DNA from: CAVYUC01 sp963783085
GTDB lineage: Bacteria; Bacteroidota; Bacteroidia; Bacteroidales; Prolixibacteraceae
NCBI GenBank assembly: GCA_963783085.1
Contig: CAWAMJ010000006.1
Span: 310,001-374,000, forward strand
Direction: 5' to 3'
Length of the DNA: 64,000 nt
Part shown: positions 58,701-64,000 of the stretch, piece by piece
Layout of the letters: each line of letters begins with the position of its first letter
Position numbering within the stretch: position 1 is the first letter of the stretch
The notes under the pieces: model-generated
The model's database searches: none
What the model was told of the DNA's origin: nothing
Seen by the model: the letters and a program-made list of their open reading frames with translations, nothing else
Program-made: the position numbers and the translations under genes

Positions 58701-60400
58701 ATTTCAATTCCACGATGGTACGATTGATAGAATTGTATAGTCATCAGCTAATGCAGTCAATTGCTAATTTCAATTCCACGATGGTACGATTGATAGTTTG
58801 AATGCTCGTGATTTACAAAATGTTGTTTCCAATATTTCAATTCCACGATGGTACGATTGATAGCAGTGTTCACGAATTGATACACCATGTCGTCAATTAA
58901 ATTTCAATTCCACGATGGTACGATTGATAGCTGTCTGGCAATCTTTTCATAGCTTCTTCAATTAATATTTCAATTCCACGATGGTACGATTGATAGATAA
59001 TCCGACGCTTTCAGTCGAAACAGTACCTGCATATTTCAATTCCACGATGGTACGATTGATAGCATCCGGACGTAGTATGTGTAAGGTTCCGTAATTAATT
59101 TCAATTCCACGATGGTACGATTGATAGTGCATACCGCGTTTTTAAGCATATCGCTGTACAGTATATTTCAATTCCACGATGGTACGATTGATAGTGTCGA
59201 TGCCGTTAACAGTCTACTGGCAGTTATACACATTTCAATTCCACGATGGTACGATTGATAGGCGCTTTAGGTTATGGCTAGCATGCAATCTACCAGTGAT
59301 TTCAATTCCACGATGGTACGATTGATAGTAGATATCCGTGCAGTTTATATGACAATCTAATCTATATTTCAATTCCACGATGGTACGATTGATAGCGTTT
59401 ACCAGTTCTCGGATGTCATACAGCTCTTCTATTTCAATTCCACGATGGTACGATTGATAGCATCTGCAGCTGATCAGTATGATAAGCTGCAATAACATAA
59501 TTTCAATTCCACGATGGTACGATTGATAGTCAACTGTGAATTATGCCATGATACTGATTTAACTATATTTCAATTCCACGATGGTACGATTGATAGAATG
59601 CTACCAGTAGCAATTCATTAATAGAATAATCACATTTCAATTCCACGATGGTACGATTGATAGAATACTACCAGGATCAACATTCAATAGACCAGTATCA
59701 CATTTCAATTCCACGATGGTACGATTGATAGGTCAGCTATCATGATCGTTCAGATGCTCATGTTTCATATTTCAATTCCACGATGGTACGATTGATAGAT
59801 AACGTCGAATTTCGGATTACATGGCATGTTACTGATATTTCAATTCCACGATGGTACGATTGATAGTTTACAATGTTACTGGATATCGACGTCAGTACTT
59901 AATATTTCAATTCCACGATGGTACGATTGATAGCGCTTCGAAGCAGTTGAATAATTGCTTGATATTATATTTCAATTCCACGATGGTACGATTGATAGAT
60001 GACTCGTTCGCAATGCTGATCAGCATGCTTAATCGTATTTCAATTCCACGATGGTACGATTGATAGCAGCATGCAAGGCTGATTGACACACTGATATGCT
60101 TATTTCAATTCCACGATGGTACGATTGATAGAGCAATATCTGTCATTTGTATCGATTGCATATAATCATATTTCAATTCCACGATGGTACGATTGATAGT
60201 ACTCTGAACATGCTCATTACTAGCTCGGTTATTGCATATTTCAATTCCACGATGGTACGATTGATAGTGCTATGCCTGCAGCAACGGTATCGAATGTTTA
60301 CTGATTTCAATTCCACGATGGTACGATTGATAGTATGATATCCAGAACCATAATGGATTGAGCTAAATTAATTTCAATTCCACGATGGTACGATTGATAG
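49773..60400 (-). CRISPR. Very long CRISPR array, 161 repeats counted, 30-bp repeat
   Basis: By hand count there are 161 repeats of 30 bp, from 49828-49857 to 60371-60400, with spacers of about 34-39 bp and a period near 66 bp. A truncated degenerate repeat sits at about 49773-49793. On the plus strand each repeat reads ATTTCAATTCC...GATTGATAG. Its reverse complement ends AATTGAAAT, giving the classic ATTGAAAN 8-nt crRNA handle, so the array is inferred to be transcribed leftward, in line with the cas genes. Repeat damage clusters at the left (old) end: changes in the repeat at 49828, one change at 49962, a two-base deletion at 50027. One internal variant (CCTTGATGG) lies at 51872. Right-end repeats look uniform, as expected near the leader. 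Confidence 0.97.
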
Positions 60401-60625
60401 CCGTTCGACGACTTAAAAAAATAAGTTAACCTTCAACAAGTTAACTTCTGCAAATATCACAATTTTGAATTAAATAATTGTCGATCTTCCAAAACGAAAT
60501 TTTGCCGGGAGATCGACAATGTTATATAAATCGCTTGTTTTCAATATGTCAAAGAACGATGCCTTTTGTTTTTAGCCAGTTAATCAATTCCTCCCAACTA
60601 AAAATAAAAGGTTCGACAACCCGGT
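60401..60625 (-). promoter_or_regulatory. CRISPR leader with two inverted repeats
   Basis: 225 bp of AT-rich non-coding DNA between the newest repeat and the cas2 stop codon. AAGTTAAC (60423-60430) pairs with GTTAACTT (60440-60447), 22-46 bp from the first repeat. ATTGTCGATCT (60477-60487) pairs perfectly with AGATCGACAAT (60510-60520), with additional pairing inside (AAAA/TTTT). The first could guide spacer integration. The second is either the terminator of the cas transcript, though its U-tract is weak, or a leader element. The pre-crRNA promoter must lie here, but I cannot fix it. Confidence 0.7.
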
Positions 60626-60889
60626 TCAAAGAAAATTATCCAGTTTTTGCTTTTCTTTTCCTACTATTTCCTTCTCCAGCCACTTCTCCTGGCGTGTCTG
60701 AAAAATAATCAGGCTGTCGTCTTCTTCATCCATTAATTCCAGTGCTTCATGCTTTAACTCCATTAACCGGACTTCCGAAATTTCGCCCTCGAAAACTGAG
60801 TTCTGAATCCAGTTCAGATAACGCCGGCACAGTTTCAGCATTTTGCCTACTCTTTTTTGCCCTACATCGTATACTGCTATTACATACAT
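60626..60889 (-). CDS. cas2: CRISPR-associated Cas2
   Basis: 87 residues from the ATG at 60889. The frame is open further upstream through the minisatellite, but MYVIAVYDVGQKRVGKMLKL is the canonical Cas2 start, with the conserved Asp8 after the first beta strand. RRYLNWIQNSVFEGEISEVR is the ferredoxin-fold helix and strand, and DSLIIFQTRQEKWLEKEIVG the fourth strand and C-terminal extension. The length is normal. It forms the Cas1-Cas2 integrase core. It is separated from cas1 by about 1.27 kb holding two four-helix-bundle genes, where direct adjacency is usual. Confidence 0.93.
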   Translation of the reverse strand: MYVIAVYDVGQKRVGKMLKLCRRYLNWIQNSVFEGEISEVRLMELKHEALELMDEEDDSLIIFQTRQEKWLEKEIVGKEKQKLDNFL

Positions 60890-60894
60890 TATGG

Positions 60895-61220
60895 TTAGAT
60901 TGATGTGAGATTGAAAATAGATTGAAAATAGATTGAAATGGAAGATTGAAAATAGATTGAAAATGGAAGATTGAAATGGAAGATTGAAAATGAAGATTGA
61001 AAATAGATTGAAATGGAAGATTGAATGAAGATTGAAAATAGATTGAAATGGAAGATTGAAAAAGAATGAATTCAATCCCCTCAATCCCCTCAATCCCCCC
61101 AATCCCTTCAATCTCCCTCAATCCCTTCAATCCCCTCAATCCCTTCAATCCCTTCAATCCCCTCAATCCCTTCAATCTCCCCAATCCCTTCAATCCCTTC
61201 AATCCCCCCAATCCCCTCAA
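60895..61220. repeat. Minisatellite: GATTGAAAAT-type units, then CAATCCC-type units
   Basis: From about 60897 to 61062 the plus strand repeats GATTGAAAATA and GATTGAAATGGAA units. From 61068 to 61220 it switches to irregular units of about 9 bp, CAATCCCCT or CAATCCCTT. The two halves are roughly complementary (GGAAGATTGAA against TTCAATCTCCC), so a transcript could fold into a long imperfect hairpin. All reading frames stay largely open because the unit length is a multiple of three and lacks stops; the resulting GLKGL- and NPFNP-type peptides are not genes. The block fills the gap between cas2 and the first four-helix-bundle gene. Confidence 0.9.
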
Positions 61221-61591
61221 TCTGGTGAAGCCCTTTTCCGCATTGCTGACAGGATTTTTAACAGTTCAAAACTTTCTTTAGATAATGAATTTACAAAATC
61301 AGTTGTTATTATTTGCGACACAATTGTTAGATCGAGCCACATCTCTGTTTCATCGGCTTCTTCAACAGCTATCGATAATTTGGCGAAAAATTCTCTCTTC
61401 GACCTCCCCCGTAATGCCGCCCGATAATTTGCATACATTGATGAACCGGATCTTGTAATCTGATAATTAAGGATTTTTCCCCTGCTGGTTTTGGGAAACA
61501 TTTCAGATAATTCCAGTATTTTCAATGCAAATATTCGCAGCCTGTCCCGAACTTGAATCTTGTAATTTAACCATTCCTCGTTGTCCATCAT
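61217..61591 (-). CDS. Four-helix-bundle protein (23S rRNA intervening-sequence/Avd-like), copy 2
   Basis: 124 residues, identical in sequence to the copy at 61687-62061. NYKIQVRDRLRIFALKILEL, NYQITRSGSSMYANYRAALR, FFAKLSIAVEEADETEMWLD and FELLKILSAMRKR mark the four helices of the TIGR02436-type family, related to proteins encoded in 23S rRNA intervening sequences and to Avd of diversity-generating retroelements. No enzymatic residues are known; the fold forms pentameric, nucleic-acid-binding barrels in Avd. The TGA stop (in GATTGA) falls inside the minisatellite. It lies between cas1 and cas2, in the same direction. No reverse transcriptase is seen in the window. Confidence 0.85.
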   Translation of the reverse strand: MMDNEEWLNYKIQVRDRLRIFALKILELSEMFPKTSRGKILNYQITRSGSSMYANYRAALRGRSKREFFAKLSIAVEEADETEMWLDLTIVSQIITTDFVNSLSKESFELLKILSAMRKRASPD

Positions 61592-61686
61592 TTATAATAT
61601 TAAAAGTTCATTTTTATATTTTGGCGAAAGAGACAAGCTTCAATCCCCCCAATCTCCCTTCAATCCCCTCAATCCCTTCAATCCCC

Positions 61687-62061
61687 TCAATCTGGTGAAG
61701 CCCTTTTCCGCATTGCTGACAGGATTTTTAACAGTTCAAAACTTTCTTTAGATAATGAATTTACAAAATCAGTTGTTATTATTTGCGACACAATTGTTAG
61801 ATCGAGCCACATCTCTGTTTCATCGGCTTCTTCAACAGCTATCGATAATTTGGCGAAAAATTCTCTCTTCGACCTCCCCCGTAATGCCGCCCGATAATTT
61901 GCATACATTGATGAACCGGATCTTGTAATCTGATAATTAAGGATTTTTCCCCTGCTGGTTTTGGGAAACATTTCAGATAATTCCAGTATTTTCAATGCAA
62001 ATATTCGCAGCCTGTCCCGAACTTGAATCTTGTAATTTAACCATTCCTCGTTGTCCATCAT
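61687..62061 (-). CDS. Four-helix-bundle protein (23S rRNA intervening-sequence/Avd-like), copy 1
   Basis: 124 residues, identical to the neighbouring copy, including the double start MMDNEEWLNYKIQ. It is the first gene after cas1 on the minus strand, 101 bp downstream of the cas1 stop, across a minisatellite block. The two copies would give two doses of the same protein from the cas transcript if the minisatellite does not stop transcription. The intervening TTTATAATATTAAAAG-type sequence upstream of each copy could also be its own promoter. Function in this setting unknown. Confidence 0.85.
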   Translation of the reverse strand: MMDNEEWLNYKIQVRDRLRIFALKILELSEMFPKTSRGKILNYQITRSGSSMYANYRAALRGRSKREFFAKLSIAVEEADETEMWLDLTIVSQIITTDFVNSLSKESFELLKILSAMRKRASPD

Positions 62062-62101
62062 TTATAATATTAAAAGTTCATTTTTATATTTTGGCGAAAG
62101 A

Positions 62102-62160
62102 CAGATCAATCTCCTCAATCCCTTCAATCCCTTCAATCCCCTCAATCCCCTCAATCCCAT
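62102..62160. repeat. Minisatellite block between cas1 and the four-helix-bundle genes
   Basis: Units of CAATCCCTT and CAATCCCCT repeat about five times immediately downstream of the cas1 stop codon (62163-62165). They are the same units as in the 61065-61220 block, so three such blocks punctuate the cas1-cas2 interval. Confidence 0.88.
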
Positions 62161-62162
62161 CC

Positions 62163-63167
62163 CTACCACCACATTTTAAACGGTTTGTATTCTTCTATTC
62201 CAAGCAAATGCTTTTGCAGCTTGTAACATTCCAGCTTCACCAGGTGTTTGTAGCTGACCGACCGGGAAAGAGTGCGGTGTTTTATTGTTTCGTTTAACCG
62301 ATCTTCAAAAGCCTGCACAAAAGCTTTACGCCCGGCATTTTTTAAAACAACACTATTCAGTTTTTCCTCGAAATGGTTCGGTTGAATCATTTTTTTATTC
62401 AGTACTTTAAAAATCACCCGGTCAACGAGTAAGGGTTTAAAAATTTCGGCGATGTCCAGCGACAACGAAAAGCGTCGTTCGCCGGGCTCATGGAGAAAGC
62501 TAATGGTTGGGTTAAGTTGCGTTTGATGAATGGCCCGAAGGCATTGACTATAACACATCATGTTGCCGAAAGAAATTAACGCATTTACTTCATTTTTCGG
62601 TGGGCGATAACTGCGCCCACTCATGCTGAAGTCGTTTATAATGAGTTCAAATGCTTCGTAATAGTTTTTACGGATGTTTCCTTCAATACCCATCAGTTCT
62701 TCAATGGTTGCAGTGACAGCAATTTTATCCGCCAGTTTTCCGATGCTATCGATAATTGGTTCAAGGTCTTTCCCGCGACTGTTGTAATAGCGCAGGTTTT
62801 TCAGAATGTTGTATGCAGCCCCATCGAGAATTCGTTGTGCAAGTTCGATTCGTTTTTGCTTGTTTTGCTGAACCTTTACCTGCGAAATCAGCATCTTCCC
62901 CGAAATCAGCGATTCGCGTGGCATAAACGTTCCGGTGTAGTTTTCATGATAATCGAAAAAGTGCAGCGGAATCTGTTGTTGTCCCAGGAAATTGTATAAT
63001 GCCGAATTTGCATCGAGATTTCCAAAACAGTACAATTCGCCTACATTTTCTACCGGAAGGTACCGCGGCTTTTGTTCATTGCCCTCTTCGTCGCAGGGAG
63101 TAAATTTCAATGTATTGTCGCGGCGTTGAAGCCGGCCCGGATTGAACAGATAGTAAGTTTTTTTCAT
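62163..63167 (-). CDS. cas1: CRISPR-associated Cas1 (type I-B style)
   Basis: 334 residues, full length. MKKTYYLFNPGRLQRRDNTL opens as in I-B Cas1 proteins. The metal-binding set is present: Glu162 in MGIEGNIRKNYYEAF, His226 in ISFLHEPGERRFSL and Asp238/Glu241 in LSLDIAEIFKPLLVDRVIF. The C-terminal SVSYKHLVKLECYKLQKHLL helix is also typical. It integrates new spacers with Cas2 and probably Cas4. Its ATG overlaps the cas4 stop by 4 bp, so the two are translationally coupled. Nothing suggests damage despite the insertion downstream. Confidence 0.95.
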   Translation of the reverse strand: MKKTYYLFNPGRLQRRDNTLKFTPCDEEGNEQKPRYLPVENVGELYCFGNLDANSALYNFLGQQQIPLHFFDYHENYTGTFMPRESLISGKMLISQVKVQQNKQKRIELAQRILDGAAYNILKNLRYYNSRGKDLEPIIDSIGKLADKIAVTATIEELMGIEGNIRKNYYEAFELIINDFSMSGRSYRPPKNEVNALISFGNMMCYSQCLRAIHQTQLNPTISFLHEPGERRFSLSLDIAEIFKPLLVDRVIFKVLNKKMIQPNHFEEKLNSVVLKNAGRKAFVQAFEDRLNETIKHRTLSRSVSYKHLVKLECYKLQKHLLGIEEYKPFKMWW

Positions 63168-63676
63168 TTTTCAGATTCATTGGCATAACAAAATTCGAAG
63201 TAGCTACAACTCTTACATTTGGGTTCATTGATTAATGGAGGACATTCTTCCAGATGTATTAAGTTCTCAATTTTCTCAATTAATTCAATAATATATGCAC
63301 GATCGGGTCCACTTAAAAGCACTTCTTCTGTTTTCCTTTCTTTCGGATATTCAAGAATTCCTGTAACTCCATCAATTCCTGCCTGTTCGAATACATAAAT
63401 ATAGTATTTAACCTGCCAGATGTGAGACTCAACTAATTTGCTCGATTTTTTGATTTCATGAATTACTTTGTTCTTTTTATCGAAGTAATCAATTTTAACA
63501 GGGCCTATCTCCACCTCTTTGAATCGTTCAGATCGCTGCGGGTAAGATGTTTCATGTATCAGCTTTCCCTCATAAACCGTATCGCTGGTTTGTTCCATAT
63601 TTATTCCGTTGGCGAAAAGCCACAACTGCCGGTGACAATTGAAATAGTAATGGATATGAGTTCCTGTGACTTGCAT
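63164..63676 (-). CDS. cas4: CRISPR-associated Cas4 nuclease
   Basis: 170 residues. Cys14 in HYYFNCHRQLWLF and the C-terminal cluster CKSCSYFEFCYANESEK (Cys154, Cys157, Cys163) hold the 4Fe-4S cluster. The RecB-type nuclease core is seen as HETSYPQRSERFKEV, then VKIDYFDKKNKVIHEIKKSS (Asp, Glu-x-Lys). It trims and selects prespacers by PAM together with Cas1-Cas2. It starts 3 bp after the cas3 stop and overlaps cas1 by 4 bp. Confidence 0.94.
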   Translation of the reverse strand: MQVTGTHIHYYFNCHRQLWLFANGINMEQTSDTVYEGKLIHETSYPQRSERFKEVEIGPVKIDYFDKKNKVIHEIKKSSKLVESHIWQVKYYIYVFEQAGIDGVTGILEYPKERKTEEVLLSGPDRAYIIELIEKIENLIHLEECPPLINEPKCKSCSYFEFCYANESEK

Positions 63677-63679
63677 AAG

Positions 63680-64000
63680 CTATAGAATTATTGCCGGTTC
63701 ATCAGTTTCAATCAATCCGAATTTATAATCATATACTTCATCTTCTTCCCAGTGGCTTAGATAATACATCCCCATGTGCTCTTCGCCATGAACATCTTCT
63801 ATTATTTTTTTCATACTTTTTGAATGTGTCATCAGTGAGAAAATAAATTGGCTCATTATACCCTGAAGTTTTTTTAATTCGGTTTTAACTGCAACAAAGT
63901 CATCCCCTTGCTGACGGATTAATTGTTCGTAGAGTTTAAAAACGGCCTCTCCTGATACTTCCTCGTCTTCCTTATTTGCAATACCATATTTTTGCAAAAA
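63680..64000 (-). CDS. cas3: C-terminal end of Cas3 (cut by window edge)
   Basis: About 106 residues are visible, ending KFGLIETDEPAIIL; the frame runs off the right edge without a start. The segment EHMGMYYLSHWEEDEVYDYK is Trp/Tyr-rich and acidic. I rely mainly on position: in type I-B operons the gene just before cas4-cas1-cas2 is cas3, and this is 3 bp before cas4. A different effector-gene end cannot be excluded from this tail alone. Confidence 0.6.
   Translation of the reverse strand, partial: FLQKYGIANKEDEEVSGEAVFKLYEQLIRQQGDDFVAVKTELKKLQGIMSQFIFSLMTHSKSMKKIIEDVHGEEHMGMYYLSHWEEDEVYDYKFGLIETDEPAIIL

Larger units (their letters stand above)
61211..62150. repeat. 470-bp tandem duplication carrying the four-helix-bundle gene
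   Basis: The segments 61211-61631 and 61681-62101 look identical base for base by eye, offset by exactly 470 bp. Each holds one complete four-helix-bundle gene plus the same upstream sequence down to TTGGCGAAAG. Minisatellite blocks of CAATCCC(C/T)T-type units lie before, between (about 61638-61690) and after (about 62106-62160) the copies. Recombination between minisatellite blocks is a simple explanation for the duplication. Identity implies it is recent or actively homogenised. Confidence 0.93.

Noticed and set aside
50159..60338. Many open frames of 60-140 codons on both strands with repeated FNSTMVRLI, FQFHDGTID, INRTIVELK or YQSYHRGIE
   Set aside because: They are translations of the CRISPR repeat and spacers; the repeat has no stop in several frames. 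None has a start site or variation typical of genes.
60895..61220. Minisatellite as a second, degenerate CRISPR array
   Set aside because: It shares short words with the CRISPR repeat, but units are 9-22 bp with no unique spacers between them.
60747..61281. Open frames with GLKGLRGLKG, SLQSPQSLQS or NPFNPLNPFNP repeats
   Set aside because: They come from a minisatellite whose unit of about 9 bp keeps all frames open. The real gene in one of these frames is cas2, starting at 60889.
61217..62061. Diversity-generating retroelement suggested by Avd-like proteins
   Set aside because: No reverse transcriptase, template repeat or variable repeat is visible in the window; the fold alone is not enough.

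Overview
The window looks like a chromosomal segment of an AT-leaning, Gram-negative member of the Bacteroidota. Abundant lipoproteins and signal peptides, a Cys-type sulfatase, many GH43 and CE1 enzymes, fasciclin lipoproteins, a CusA pump with a fused TolC-like domain and weak Shine-Dalgarno sites all fit a marine or sediment polysaccharide degrader of the Marinilabiliales/Prolixibacteraceae kind. That placement is inferred from gene content. No rRNA, tRNA or transposase gene was seen.

Layout. (1) 1-9158: a truncated Gfo/Idh/MocA oxidoreductase, a PQQ-like beta-propeller protein, TPR and FG-GAP proteins, a polyferredoxin with a CuA-like cupredoxin domain, an Omp85-type barrel, a lipoprotein cytochrome c and a small unknown protein. 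(2) 9190-25008: a carbohydrate-degradation block. It holds a CE15-like esterase broken by a frameshift, a sialate O-acetylesterase-like enzyme, an S1 sulfatase, four GH43 enzymes, two CE1 esterases and a GH29 fucosidase. The set suggests a decorated xylan-like glycan. No SusC/SusD pair lies in the window. (3) 25198-28123: two convergent fasciclin lipoproteins. (4) 28329-36558: a metal-efflux operon (DUF6660-like protein, CusA-TolC fusion, CusB, PII-like protein, two CDF-type proteins, ynfA remnant), then a cold-shock gene. (5) 36996-49738: beta-helix protein, DUF1080 protein, giant BadF/HgdC-type ATPase, enolase-superfamily enzyme, GHL6-like hydrolase, DUF493 protein and a small barrel protein, with two palindromic intergenic elements.

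(6) 49773-64000: a CRISPR-Cas locus that is probably type I-B. By hand count the array has 161 repeats of 30 bp over about 10.6 kb. The reverse complement of the repeat ends in the classic ATTGAAAT handle, so the array is probably transcribed leftward. The leader lies between the array and cas2, and degenerate repeats mark the left, old end. On the minus strand the genes run cas3 (C-terminal end only), cas4, cas1, two identical four-helix-bundle genes, cas2. The four-helix-bundle genes sit in a 470-bp tandem duplication bounded by a minisatellite of roughly 9-bp units that splits cas1 from cas2. This is the most unusual structure in the window. The array also holds near-identical spacer pairs suggesting renewed sampling of evolving invaders, and a compositionally distinct block of the newest spacers.
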